DNA of 64,000 nt from Catenulispora acidiphila DSM 44928 (GCF_000024025.1 NC_013131.1:8660229-8724228); one strand, 5' to 3'. Shown: positions 42,811 through 51,441, counted from the stretch's first letter. Translations and numbers: made by a program. Notes: generated from the sequence alone by a model not told the origin.

Positions 42811-43662
42811 GTGGAAGACGGGGAGGGCCACGCCGGCGGTTTCGCGGAGGCGATCCGCGCCTGGCGCGAGCGCCGGGGTTGGACGCAGGAAGAGCTCTCG
42901 CATGCCAGTGGTCTGAGCACGCGCGCGATCCGCAGCCTGGAACGCGGCCGGACCTTGAAGCCGCGCAGGACCACCGTGCAGATGCTGGCCGACGCGCTCC
43001 AGGTACCGCGGGCACGGTTGATGGGGACCGTACGGCGCGCGGTCGGCGACGCCGACGCCGAGGCGGACGGCACGCTCGGCAACGTAGCCACCGGAAGCGT
43101 GGAGGGCGACGCGGTCGCCACGGTCAGCGCCGAAGCCCGCTCCATCCACGCCGGCGCCTGGGTCCCGCGCGAGCTGCCGCCGGATCTGGGCCACCGCACC
43201 CTGGACGTCCGCGAAGTCGTGGCCGAACTGGTCGCGGGACCGACGGAGCCCTATCGCGCGGCGATGGTGCGCGTCGACGGCTCCGATGTGGCGATCCGCG
43301 CGGCACACCACGCTTCGGCGAAGTTCTCCGACGGACAGCTCTACGCGCGCCTCGACGGCACCCCGCCGGTCGCCCCGGCTGCCGTGCTTCGCAGGTTCCT
43401 GCGATCGTTGGACGCCCCGCAGCGGCCGAGCGATGCGACCGTCGACGAACTCGCGGCGGCCTTCCGCAGCGCGCTGGCCGGACGCCGCATGCTGGTCGTG
43501 CTGGACGGCGCGCGCTCCGAGGCGCAGATCCTGCCGCTGATCCCGGCCGAGGCGCGGTGCGCGCTCCTGGTCGCGTTCGTGACAGAAGGACGGCCGGTCG
43601 CCCGGCCGCCCTCCCCCGTGCCGTCGTACCGGGCTACTCCTGGGGTGGCACGGCCAACGTGA
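42811..43662 (+). CDS. XRE regulator fused to a decayed NB-ARC fragment
   Basis: 283 residues. The HTH is at about 10-65 (WRERRGWTQEELSHASGLSTRAIRSLERGRTLKP). From about 110 the sequence follows the NB-ARC opening of AfsR-like STAND regulators (PRELPPDLGH, KFSDGQLYARLDGTPP, VLRRFLRSLD, LVVLDGARSEAQILPLIP = Walker B region), but the expected GxGGxGKT P-loop is replaced by VRVDGSDVAI. The protein stops shortly after Walker B, lacking ARC, WH and TPR parts. So it is either a nucleotide-independent regulator or a relic. No ribosome site; perhaps leaderless. Ends 29 bp inside the convergent udh gene. Confidence 0.75.
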   Translation: MEDGEGHAGGFAEAIRAWRERRGWTQEELSHASGLSTRAIRSLERGRTLKPRRTTVQMLADALQVPRARLMGTVRRAVGDADAEADGTLGNVATGSVEGDAVATVSAEARSIHAGAWVPRELPPDLGHRTLDVREVVAELVAGPTEPYRAAMVRVDGSDVAIRAAHHASAKFSDGQLYARLDGTPPVAPAAVLRRFLRSLDAPQRPSDATVDELAAAFRSALAGRRMLVVLDGARSEAQILPLIPAEARCALLVAFVTEGRPVARPPSPVPSYRATPGVARPT

Positions 43663-44455
43663 AGCGCCCACCGAGATAGCGGTACTCCGGGTCCTCGGGG
43701 TCCGGCGCGCCGTCGGCGGCGGCCTCGATCTTCTCGGCGAACGCGTCGGAGTCGTCCTGCGGGTCGTAGCCGAGGCGCCGCGCCGGCTCCAGGTCCCACC
43801 AGCCGGTCTTGTTCGCCGAGATCCCGTACACGATCTCGTAGTCGAACTCCGGCGCGCTCGCCAGGGCGTGGAACAGGCGCGTGGCGTCGGCCGGGCTGAG
43901 CCAGGTGTCGAGCATCCGGCGGTTTCTCGGCTCCTCGAAGCACGAGCCGATGCGGACGCACGCGACCTGCATCCCGTGCCGGTCGGCGTAGAACGACCCG
44001 AGCGCCTCCATGAAGACCTTCGAGACGCCGTAGTACGTGTCCGGCCTGGGCCGCACGTCCACGCCGATCGGCGCGTCGCGGTACCACGCGCGCTCGTGGT
44101 ACCCGACGGCGTGGTTGCTGCTCGCCGTCAGGATCCGCGGCACGCCGGCCCGCAGCGCGGCGTCGAACACCTTGTAGGTCCCGTCGATGTTGCTCGTCAG
44201 GATCCGGTCGAACCGGTCCTCGACCGGGATGCCGGCCAGATGGATGACCACGTCCACGTCGCGCATCGCGGCGTCCAGGGCCGCGGCGTCGCCGACGTCG
44301 CCGACGACCCACTCGGTGGCGCCGGGCTCGTCCGGCCGCACCAGGTCGAACCCGCGCACCTGCCAGCCGAGGCCAGGCAGTCCGGCGCGCAGGAAAGTGC
44401 CCACCCCGCCGGCCGCTCCGGTCATCAGGATCCGGCCGAGCTTTGTCTCAGACAT
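43634..44455 (-). CDS. udh: Uronate dehydrogenase-like NAD-dependent oxidoreductase
   Basis: 273-residue extended-SDR enzyme expected to oxidise D-galacturonate or D-glucuronate to the aldarolactone with NAD. ILMTGAAGGVGTFLRAGL is the nucleotide motif, VVIHLAGIPVEDRFDRIL follows, the Ser of SSNHAVG and the YYGVSK segment supply the S-Y-K catalytic set. Length and the TWLSPAD-FHALASAP region match Udh. Last gene of the ABC-kdgD-udh operon (14 bp after kdgD). The final aldarate step enzymes (lactonase, glucarate dehydratase) are not in the window. Confidence 0.85.
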   Translation of the reverse strand: MSETKLGRILMTGAAGGVGTFLRAGLPGLGWQVRGFDLVRPDEPGATEWVVGDVGDAAALDAAMRDVDVVIHLAGIPVEDRFDRILTSNIDGTYKVFDAALRAGVPRILTASSNHAVGYHERAWYRDAPIGVDVRPRPDTYYGVSKVFMEALGSFYADRHGMQVACVRIGSCFEEPRNRRMLDTWLSPADATRLFHALASAPEFDYEIVYGISANKTGWWDLEPARRLGYDPQDDSDAFAEKIEAAADGAPDPEDPEYRYLGGRFTLAVPPQE

Positions 44456-44469
44456 CTGTTGTTCCACCC

Positions 44470-45450
44470 TTACGCCAGCGTGTCGATCCCGTGCCCGGTC
44501 AGTACCCGGCGTCCCTCGTCGATCAACTCCTGAAGCCGGGCCACGTGCTCCGGGGCGGCTTCGGTCAGCGGCGGCCGCACGGGACCGGCGTCCAGACCGT
44601 CCAGCCGCACCCCGGCCTTCACCAAGGCGACAGCGTAGCCGGGAGCCTTGGCGCGCAGCTCCACCAGCGGCCGGTAGAACCGGTCCAGGAGCGCGTTGAC
44701 CAGGCTCGTGTCGCCGTTGCGGTAGCCGTGGTAGAAGGCCAGCGCGACGTCGGGGACGAAGCAGAAGACCGCCGAGGAGTACCCCGGGACGCCGACGCCG
44801 GCGTAGGCGAGCTGCGACATCTCGGCGGTCGGCAGACCGTTGAAGTACATCAGCTTGCCCTCGCCGTGGCGGTCCCGGACGGCGGAGACGATCCGCTGCA
44901 TCAGGTCCAGGTCGCCCTTGCCGTCCTTGAACCCGACGATGTTCGGGACCTCGGCCAGGTCGGCGACCACCTCGGGGGTGAAGGTGACGTTGTCGCGCTG
45001 GTAGATGATCAGGTCCAGGTCGGTCGCCTCGGCCACCGCGGTGTAGTGGTCCCGCAGGCCCGCGGCTCCCCCGGCGACCAGGTAGGGCGGCATCACCAGC
45101 AGTCCGTCGGCGCCGGCCTCCTTGGCCGCGGCGGAGAACGAGGCGGCCAGCGCCGCGCCGTAGCCGACGCCGGCCACCACCGGCACCCGCCCGGCCGCGA
45201 CCTCGGCGGCGGCCCGGACGCACTCGGCGAACTCGTCCACGTCCAGCGCTTGGAACTCGCCGGTCCCGCAGCACGCGAACACCGCGGCGGGCCCGGGGCG
45301 CTCGGGGGCGTCCAGGAAGGCCAGCCGCGAGCGCAGGTGCTCGCGGTACACCTCCAGGTCCACGCCTCCGGGACGGTCCCCGGCGCCGCGGGCGAACGGG
45401 GTGACGGGGAAGAACAGCAAGCCGTCGAGCCGGTCCACGAGTGATTGCAT
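44470..45450 (-). CDS. kdgD: 5-dehydro-4-deoxyglucarate dehydratase (KdgD, DapA family)
   Basis: 326-residue TIM-barrel aldolase-class enzyme converting 5-keto-4-deoxyglucarate to 2-ketoglutarate semialdehyde with loss of CO2 and water. Visible: GLLFFPVTPF at the N-terminus, CCGTGEFQALDVDEF, the Tyr in DLIIYQRDN and the Schiff-base Lys in VGFKDGKGD. These fit the KdgD branch of the DapA superfamily better than dihydrodipicolinate synthase. It lies between the ABC permeases (8 bp) and udh, so it is in the aldarate branch of uronate use. Confidence 0.88.
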   Translation of the reverse strand: MQSLVDRLDGLLFFPVTPFARGAGDRPGGVDLEVYREHLRSRLAFLDAPERPGPAAVFACCGTGEFQALDVDEFAECVRAAAEVAAGRVPVVAGVGYGAALAASFSAAAKEAGADGLLVMPPYLVAGGAAGLRDHYTAVAEATDLDLIIYQRDNVTFTPEVVADLAEVPNIVGFKDGKGDLDLMQRIVSAVRDRHGEGKLMYFNGLPTAEMSQLAYAGVGVPGYSSAVFCFVPDVALAFYHGYRNGDTSLVNALLDRFYRPLVELRAKAPGYAVALVKAGVRLDGLDAGPVRPPLTEAAPEHVARLQELIDEGRRVLTGHGIDTLA

Positions 45451-45458
45451 CAGTACCC

Positions 45459-46292
45459 TTATCCCTTGAGCGATCCGCTGAGCAGGCCGCGTTCGAACAG
45501 TCTCTGCAAGGCCAGATAGACCAGCACGCCGGGCACCGCGAGGATCAGCACGGCGGCCAGCCGCACCCCCTCGCCCTGTTCCTGCGAGGACTGCAGGCTG
45601 GTGACGACGACGGTCAGGGTGTCCATCTTCGGAGTCTGCGACACCAGCAGCGGCAGCAGGTACTGGTCCCAGATCATCAGGAACCCGAACACCGCGCACG
45701 TGCCCAGCGCCGGCCGGCACACCGGCAGCACGATGCGCCAGAAGATGCGGAAGTCGCCGGCGCCGTCGATCCGGGCGGCCTCTTCCAGCTCCAGCGGGAC
45801 CCGCTTCATGAAGCCGGTCAGCACGTACACCGGAAGCGCCCAGCCGACCAGCGGCAGGATCAGCCCGCCGTAGGAGTTGACCAGCGTCCCGCCGGTGAAG
45901 GGCTGGTGGATCTTGCCGAGCACCTGGAACAGCGGGACCGCGATCACCTCCTCGGGCATCATCATGGTGGCCAGGATCGCCAGCATCACCACTCCGGCGC
46001 CCTTGAAGCGCTTGCGGGCCAGGGCGTAGGCGGCCAGCGAGGACACGGTCAGCTGCAGGGTCAGCCCGACGGCGACCACGATCAGCGAGTTGAGCAGGCC
46101 GCGCGCCACGCCGAGGTGCCAGGCCTGGGAGACGTTGGCGCCGGTGAGCCCGTGCGGGACGTTCATCATCGCGCCGAGTCTGGCCTGCCGCTTGGAGAAC
46201 ACGGTCGCCACGACCGTCCACAACGGGTAGACGAACACGAACGCGACCAGCGCGTAGAGCAGCCAGACGCCGGCTCTGGTACGGATCCTCAT
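45459..46292 (-). CDS. ABC sugar transporter permease, MalG type
   Basis: 277 residues, six helices, with the EAA loop EEAARIDGAGDFRIFWRIVLP near residue 190 that docks on the ATPase. CUT1-family inner-membrane component. The ATG overlaps the stop of the preceding permease (ATGA at 46289-46292). Downstream kdgD suggests an aldarate, uronate or oligouronide as substrate. No ATPase gene is in the operon; a shared MsiK-like ATPase, as known in streptomycetes, is likely used. Confidence 0.9.
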   Translation of the reverse strand: MRIRTRAGVWLLYALVAFVFVYPLWTVVATVFSKRQARLGAMMNVPHGLTGANVSQAWHLGVARGLLNSLIVVAVGLTLQLTVSSLAAYALARKRFKGAGVVMLAILATMMMPEEVIAVPLFQVLGKIHQPFTGGTLVNSYGGLILPLVGWALPVYVLTGFMKRVPLELEEAARIDGAGDFRIFWRIVLPVCRPALGTCAVFGFLMIWDQYLLPLLVSQTPKMDTLTVVVTSLQSSQEQGEGVRLAAVLILAVPGVLVYLALQRLFERGLLSGSLKG

Positions 46293-47233
46293 ATCTCCCT
46301 GCGCCTCCGCCACAGCAGCATCAGGCAGGTCAGCGCCATCGTCACCACGAGCAGCACGGTGCCGATCGCGGCGGCGTACCCGGTGTCGTTGTTCTGGCTG
46401 AACTGCCGGTACAGGTAGGTCACGACCGATTCGGAGGATCCGGCCGGGCCGCCGTTGGTCGAGACCCAGATGTCGGTGAAGACCCGCAGACCCCTGATGA
46501 TCCCGAGCACCAGCACGATGGTGGTGATCGGGCGCAGCGCCGGCAGGGTCACGAAGCGCAGCCGCTGTCCCCAGCTCGCGCCGTCGATCTCGCAGGCCTC
46601 GTACATCTCGCGGTCGATCGAGGCCAGACCGGCGACGAAGATGACCATGTCGTAGGGCGCGTTCTTCCAGATCTGCATCAGGATCACCGACGCCAGCGCC
46701 GAGTGCGGGCTCTCGAAGAACGGCTCCGGGCCGATGCCGATCTTGCCCAGCAGCGAGTTCACCGAGCCGTAGGGCGAGGGGTAGAGCAGCGTCGTCCACA
46801 GCTCGGCGGCGGCGACCATGGCGATCACGGTCGGCAGGAACACCGCGGTCCGCAGGATCCTGATGTGCCGGGCCGGCCCTTGCAGCAGTACCGCCAGCCA
46901 GAAGCCGACGAAGATCGAGCCGGAGACGGCGAACACCGCGTCGAGGAGGGTGTGCACCACCGCCGTGCGCAGGTCCGCGTCGGAGAAGAGCTTGGAGTAG
47001 TTCGCGGTTCCGGCGTACTGGTTCCCGAGGTAGGGACGGACGTGGAAGAAGCTCAGGTAGACGCCCCACACCGTCGGCCACACCTTGAACACGCCGATGA
47101 ACAGCAGCAGCGGCGACAGGTACAGCCAGGGCCCTAACCGCCGCCAGAACGGCTTCCCGGGAAGGGCGCCGGACCGGCGGCGGCCGGACAGCACGCTGTC
47201 CGCCGCCACCGGGTTCCGGATTTCGGTCGTCAT
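46289..47233 (-). CDS. ABC sugar transporter permease, MalF type
   Basis: 314 residues with six helices and an EAA loop at about 215 (EACEIDGASWGQRLRFVTLPALRP). The N-terminal 35 residues are Arg/Gly-rich before the first helix (WLYLSPLLLFIGVFKVWPTVWGVYLSF). ATGA overlaps couple it both to the binding-protein gene upstream and to the second permease downstream. Together they form a CUT1 importer. Confidence 0.9.
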   Translation of the reverse strand: MTTEIRNPVAADSVLSGRRRSGALPGKPFWRRLGPWLYLSPLLLFIGVFKVWPTVWGVYLSFFHVRPYLGNQYAGTANYSKLFSDADLRTAVVHTLLDAVFAVSGSIFVGFWLAVLLQGPARHIRILRTAVFLPTVIAMVAAAELWTTLLYPSPYGSVNSLLGKIGIGPEPFFESPHSALASVILMQIWKNAPYDMVIFVAGLASIDREMYEACEIDGASWGQRLRFVTLPALRPITTIVLVLGIIRGLRVFTDIWVSTNGGPAGSSESVVTYLYRQFSQNNDTGYAAAIGTVLLVVTMALTCLMLLWRRRREI

Positions 47234-48588
47234 CCGACGCCCTGCTGCTTCAGGAGCGCGGCCACGTCGGCGTTCATCGAGGTCATCGCGGTCTGCACGT
47301 TCCCGCAGGAGGACAGCAGCTTGTTGAGGTCGTCCGACATCTTCTGGCGCAGCTGCGTCCAGTTCGGCGCGTTGTCGTACTCATAGTGGCCCGAGCTGCT
47401 GTAGACCTGCTGGGCCAGCTGCCAGCGCGGGTCGTCGCCGTGCACCGCGGAGGCGTCGACGGTCTTGTTGACCGGCAGCCGGACGATCGTGGCGGTCGGG
47501 ACCGCGCTCATGCCGAGCTTCTGCGCGTCCGGGGTGACCATGAACTCCTCGAGCTTGGTCACCTCGTCCTGCTTGCTGTCGGCCATGGTGAAGATGTCGG
47601 TGCCCTCCGCGAGCGTCCCGGCGGTGCCGTCGGGACCGGTCGGCGGGGCGACCACGATGTACTTGCCCTTGACCGCGGTGGCGTCCATCGTCGCGTAGGC
47701 GTACGGACCGGTCAGGTACATACCCGCCACGCCGGTCTGGAACGCCTTGTTCGTCGCGGTGGTGTCGTCCCCGAGCGCCGAGGGCTGCACGTCCTTGTTC
47801 TTGCAGACCTGGTCCTCCAGGAACTGCGCCGAGGACACGGCCTGCGGGGAGCCCACGGTCGCGGTGAACTTGCCGCCGCCGGCCTTCAGGTAGTCCCCGC
47901 CCGCGGAGTACAGGAACGTGGACCAGAACCACGAGGTGTAGCCGCGCGAGGTGGAACCGGGGACGGCCAGGCCGTAGGTGTCGTTCTTGCCGTCGCCGTC
48001 CGGGTCCTTGGCGGTGAAGGCCTGCGCGACCTTGGCCAGGTCGTCCCAGCTCTTCGGCGGCTGCAGGCCGAGCTTGTCCAGCCAGTCCTTGCGGATCAGC
48101 AGAACGTTGGCCTGCGCCGAGAACGGCACGGCGTAGACCTGGCCCTTCAGATCGGTGGCCGAGGCCCACGACTGGTCGGTGAGCTGGTCGGCGCCGGTGA
48201 AGCTGCTCTTGGCGACCGGCAGGACGATGCCCTGGGAGACGAAGCTGCCCATCTGCGCGGCGTCGTCCACGACCATGTCGGGCAGCTGGTGCGCCGAGGC
48301 GGCGGCGGTGAGCGCGGTCTCGAAGTCGGTCAGCGTGGCCTTGCCGATCGTGACCTTGATGCCGGTCTGCGCGGTGAACGCGTCGAAGATCTTCTGGTAC
48401 GCCTTCGGCGAGTCGCCGGCGCCGCGGATCCAGACGTTGATCGTGCCGGCCGCCGCCGCGTTCTTGGACGTGGACGCGCCGGAGGAACTGCTCGAACTGC
48501 TGCTGCACGCGCTGCCGGATATCGCGACGCCGGCGGCGACTGCCACGGCGCACAAAGATCTCGCTGTTCGGGGTGTCACGGTTCGCAT
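47230..48588 (-). CDS. ABC sugar-binding lipoprotein
   Basis: 452 residues from ATG 48588 (GAGGG upstream). Lipobox ISGSAC, Ser-rich linker, then a cluster-B (UgpB/MalE-like) binding fold: TINVWIRGAGDSPKAYQKIFDAFTAQTGIKV and DPDGDGKNDTYGLAVPG. The frame is also open from 48618, but a start there would lie in the operator. First gene of the ABC-kdgD-udh operon, whose promoter carries the dyad 48613-48628. Substrate predicted to be a uronate or oligouronide. Confidence 0.88.
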   Translation of the reverse strand: MRTVTPRTARSLCAVAVAAGVAISGSACSSSSSSSSGASTSKNAAAAGTINVWIRGAGDSPKAYQKIFDAFTAQTGIKVTIGKATLTDFETALTAAASAHQLPDMVVDDAAQMGSFVSQGIVLPVAKSSFTGADQLTDQSWASATDLKGQVYAVPFSAQANVLLIRKDWLDKLGLQPPKSWDDLAKVAQAFTAKDPDGDGKNDTYGLAVPGSTSRGYTSWFWSTFLYSAGGDYLKAGGGKFTATVGSPQAVSSAQFLEDQVCKNKDVQPSALGDDTTATNKAFQTGVAGMYLTGPYAYATMDATAVKGKYIVVAPPTGPDGTAGTLAEGTDIFTMADSKQDEVTKLEEFMVTPDAQKLGMSAVPTATIVRLPVNKTVDASAVHGDDPRWQLAQQVYSSSGHYEYDNAPNWTQLRQKMSDDLNKLLSSCGNVQTAMTSMNADVAALLKQQGVG

Positions 48589-48612
48589 GGGGCCCTCGGC
48601 TTCAACGGAGGT

Positions 48613-48628
48613 GTTCACGGATGTGAAC
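48613..48628. promoter_or_regulatory. Uronate-regulon dyad at the ABC operon promoter
   Basis: GTTCAC-GGAT-GTGAAC is a perfect 6-4-6 palindrome 25 bp upstream of the binding-protein start; an extra half site GTGAAC lies at 48642-48647. Confidence 0.7.
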
Positions 48629-48755
48629 GAAATACAGAAGGGTGAACGAACTCAGATGCTGGAAAGGTAGTGAAGAACGTCCGAGCGGTCAAGGGGACCG
48701 TGGCTGTCGGCGGCGCCCCCTCTCGCGTTCCTATGCCGGGGCGCCAAAGCGGACA

Positions 48756-48790
48756 TTTCAGATATGTGAAGCGGTATCAGATATCTGAAG
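48756..48790. promoter_or_regulatory. Paired dyads at the iclR promoter
   Basis: TTTCAG-ATAT-GTGAAG (48756-48771) and TATCAG-ATAT-CTGAAG (48775-48790) have the same 6-4-6 geometry as the ABC dyad, with centres 19 bp apart, 50-85 bp upstream of iclR. Confidence 0.6.
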
Positions 48791-48841
48791 AGCGCCGCAG
48801 CCGGTACTGTGGACCCGGAGACCTGTCAACGAAGGAGTCCC

Positions 48842-49687
48842 ATGGCCGACATCGGCATAACGAGCGGACCTGCGGTGGGATCCGCCGCCACGACCAAGGA
48901 CGGCGCGCTCGACGGCACCGGTGGCGACTCCGCGGGAGTGAAGTCGGCGCGGCGGGCCGTGGAGCTGTTGGAGGCCTTCGGCTCGAACCACTCCTGGCTC
49001 TCGCTCACCGATCTGCACCACCTCACCGGGTTCCCGCGCTCCTCGCTGCACGGGCTGCTGCGCACGCTGCGCGACGTCGGCTGGATCGAGTCCGACGACG
49101 CCGGCACCCGGTTCCGGCTCGGCGTCAAGGCTCTGATCTGCGGGACCGCGTACCTGGACCGCGATCCGGTGATGCCGTACGCCACCGAGGCGCTGGAGAA
49201 GATCCGCGACCAGATCGGCTACACCTGCCACTTCGCGAGGCTCAACGGCCCGGACATCGTCTACCTGCAGACCCGCGAGTCGCGGACGTCGGCGCATCTT
49301 GTGTCCCGTGTCGGGCGGACGCTGCCGGCGCACGCCACGGCGCTGGGCAAGGTACTGCTGGCCGAACTGGCCGACGACGAGCTGACCGGGGTGCTGCCCA
49401 AGCACCTGACGGCGCTGACCGATCTGACCATCACCGACCGCGAGGCGCTCCGCTCGGAGCTGGCGTTCATCCGCGAGCGCGGGTACTCCACCGAGCGCGG
49501 GCAGAGCTCGCCGAACCTGGCGTGCGTCGCGGCGGTGGTGCCCTACCGGATCCCGGGCACCGACGCGATGAGCTGCTCGATGCCCGGCGAGCGGGTCACG
49601 GACGCGGAGTTGCAGCGGGTCGGGGCGCTGCTGCGGGACGTCGCCGAGGACCTCAGCCAGCAGCTGCGGCGCGCCGGGATTCGTTGA
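48842..49687 (+). CDS. IclR-family regulator of uronate uptake and catabolism
   Basis: 281 residues: N-terminal winged helix at about 30-95 (SARRAVELLEAFGSNHSWLSLTDLHHLTGFPRSSLHGLLRTLRDVGWIE) and an effector domain from about 110 (YTCHFARLNGPDIVYLQTRES, LPAHATALGKVLLAE, NLACVAAVVPYR). GAAGGAG 5 nt upstream fixes the ATG. Divergent from the ABC operon; shared dyads at both promoters, at the sugar MFS and at the PL7 gene make it the likely regulon controller. A six-unit repeat begins with its stop codon. Confidence 0.9.
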   Translation: MADIGITSGPAVGSAATTKDGALDGTGGDSAGVKSARRAVELLEAFGSNHSWLSLTDLHHLTGFPRSSLHGLLRTLRDVGWIESDDAGTRFRLGVKALICGTAYLDRDPVMPYATEALEKIRDQIGYTCHFARLNGPDIVYLQTRESRTSAHLVSRVGRTLPAHATALGKVLLAELADDELTGVLPKHLTALTDLTITDREALRSELAFIRERGYSTERGQSSPNLACVAAVVPYRIPGTDAMSCSMPGERVTDAELQRVGALLRDVAEDLSQQLRRAGIR

Positions 49688-49753
49688 CCTGTATTGAACC
49701 TGAAGCTGAACCCGAGTCTGAACCTGGGCTGAATCTGCATCTGAATCCAGCGC
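49685..49753 (+). repeat. Six 10-12-bp units, each beginning with TGA, from the iclR stop
   Basis: The iclR stop (49685-49687) starts the array; further TGAs begin units at 49695, 49707, 49719, 49730 and 49742 with consensus TGAACCTGNGNC. All six units keep TGA, giving extra stops in two frames. Confidence 0.9.
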
Positions 49754-49760
49754 GCTAGGC

Positions 49761-49776
49761 GTTCCTGTATGTGAAC
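49761..49776 (+). promoter_or_regulatory. Uronate-regulon dyad at the sugar MFS promoter
   Basis: GTTCCT-GTAT-GTGAAC has one perfect GTGAAC arm and four of six bases in the other, same 4-bp spacer, 72-88 bp upstream of the MFS start. Confidence 0.55.
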
Positions 49777-49848
49777 GACGTCTATGTTGCTGAATCGTTA
49801 CCGCCGAGGATCTTGTCAGTCTCCTTTACTAGTGCCACGGTTCCCGCC

Positions 49849-51372
49849 ATGGCGAATCCTGCGTCCCCCGCAGCACCGGCCGCGCGCCGGCCGGTGAACC
49901 GCGTGACCCTGTACACATTCGGCGCCTTCGGCGGCATCCTGTTCGGCTACGACTTGGGTGTCATCGCCGGCGTCCTGGTCCTGCTCGCGAAACAGTGGTC
50001 GCTGACGGCGTTCCAAAAAGGCGCCATCACGGCGAGCCTGTCGGTCGGCGCGATGGTCGGCGCGATGCTGGCCGGCCGGCTGAGCAACCGCGCCGGCCGG
50101 CGGCTGACCATCATGGCGGCCGCGGTGGTGGTCATCATCGGCACCGTCGCCTGCGTCCTGGCCGGCGGCTGGCAGGTGATGATGCTGACCCGCGGCGTGA
50201 TCGGCATCGGCATCGGGCTGTCCTCGGCGACCGTCCCGGCCTACCTGGCCGAGCTGGCGCCGGCCCGCGTGCGCGGCGCGCTGGGCTCGCTGAACCAGCT
50301 GTTCATCGTGACCGGCATCCTCATCGCGTTCCTCGTGGACTACGCGCTGTCCAGCCACAACAACTGGAAGGGGATGTTCCTCGGGGCCCTGGTCCCCGCG
50401 GTCATCCTGCTCGCCGGGCTGACGATCCTGCCCGAGACTCCGCGCTGGCTGCTGAGCAAGGGCCGGGACGCCGAGGCCCGGGCCGTGCTGTCCGCGACAC
50501 TGCCCTCGGCCACCGCGGCGGAACTGGACGCCGAGGTCCAGGACATCCGCGACGTCATCCGGCGCGACAGCGAGGAGCGCGGCCGGATCCGCGACCTGTG
50601 GCAGCCCTGGGTGCGGCCGATGGTCCTGGTCGCGCTGATCCTGGCGATCGGGCAGCAGTTCTCCGGCGTCAACGCGATCAACGCCTACTTCCCGACGATG
50701 CTGAAGTCGCTGGGCTTCGCCACGCGCACCGCGCTGCTGTCGGCGGTCGTGCTGGGCGTCGTGAAGTTCCTGTTCACGGTGTGGGAACTGTTCATGGTCG
50801 ACCGCTGGGGCCGCCGGCCGCTGCTGATGATCGGCGCCTCGGTGATGGTGGTCTCGCTGTTCGCGGCGGGCCTGGTCATCAAGAACGTGACCGACAAGGA
50901 CACGCTCGGCACCCTGACGCTGGTCTTCCTGATCCTCTACCTGGCCGGCTACGAACTCGGCTGGGGCGCCACGGTGTGGGTGATGATCGGCGAGATCTTC
51001 CCGCTGCGCGCCCGAGCGGCCGGCACCGCCGTGGCGACCACGGTGCTGTGGGCCGCCACCGGTCTGGTCACCGCGGTCTTCCCGACGATGTCGGCGAAGA
51101 GCAACCTCGGGATCGGCGGCGCGATGTGGGTCTTCGCCGGGGTCAACATCGTGCTGCTGCTCCTGGCGCGGTTCTACATCCCGGAGACCAAGGGCCGCAG
51201 CCTGGAGCAGATCGAGCGTGATCTGCGGGGCGGGAAGATGTCCGCGAGCGGCGCCGAGCAGACGGCCGGTGCGACGACCGTCCCGGCCCAGGCGGCGCCG
51301 GCGGGCACCGGGACGGCGGCCGGTTCGGCGACCGAGGAGTCCGGCGAGGCGGGACTGGTCTCCGAGTCCTGA
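49849..51372 (+). CDS. Sugar-porter MFS transporter
   Basis: 507 residues, 12 helices. Sugar-porter signatures: GGILFGYDLGVIAG in TM1, a GRLSNRAGRR loop, PAYLAELAPARVRGALGSLNQLFI after TM4, PETPRWLL mid-loop, WELFMVDRWGRRPLL and PETKGRSLEQIE near the end. Proton-sugar symport is likely. ATG 49849 starts just before the conserved part; no good ribosome site. The C-terminal 40 residues are Ala/Thr-rich. The dyad upstream links it to the uronate regulon, so a uronate or related monosaccharide is a fair guess. Confidence 0.9.
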   Translation: MANPASPAAPAARRPVNRVTLYTFGAFGGILFGYDLGVIAGVLVLLAKQWSLTAFQKGAITASLSVGAMVGAMLAGRLSNRAGRRLTIMAAAVVVIIGTVACVLAGGWQVMMLTRGVIGIGIGLSSATVPAYLAELAPARVRGALGSLNQLFIVTGILIAFLVDYALSSHNNWKGMFLGALVPAVILLAGLTILPETPRWLLSKGRDAEARAVLSATLPSATAAELDAEVQDIRDVIRRDSEERGRIRDLWQPWVRPMVLVALILAIGQQFSGVNAINAYFPTMLKSLGFATRTALLSAVVLGVVKFLFTVWELFMVDRWGRRPLLMIGASVMVVSLFAAGLVIKNVTDKDTLGTLTLVFLILYLAGYELGWGATVWVMIGEIFPLRARAAGTAVATTVLWAATGLVTAVFPTMSAKSNLGIGGAMWVFAGVNIVLLLLARFYIPETKGRSLEQIERDLRGGKMSASGAEQTAGATTVPAQAAPAGTGTAAGSATEESGEAGLVSES

Positions 51373-51441
51373 TCCCGGCCGCCTCCCGGCGGCGCACGAG
51401 CGTTCAAGACACGCCACGGCGCCGCCGGGAATCCTCGGATC

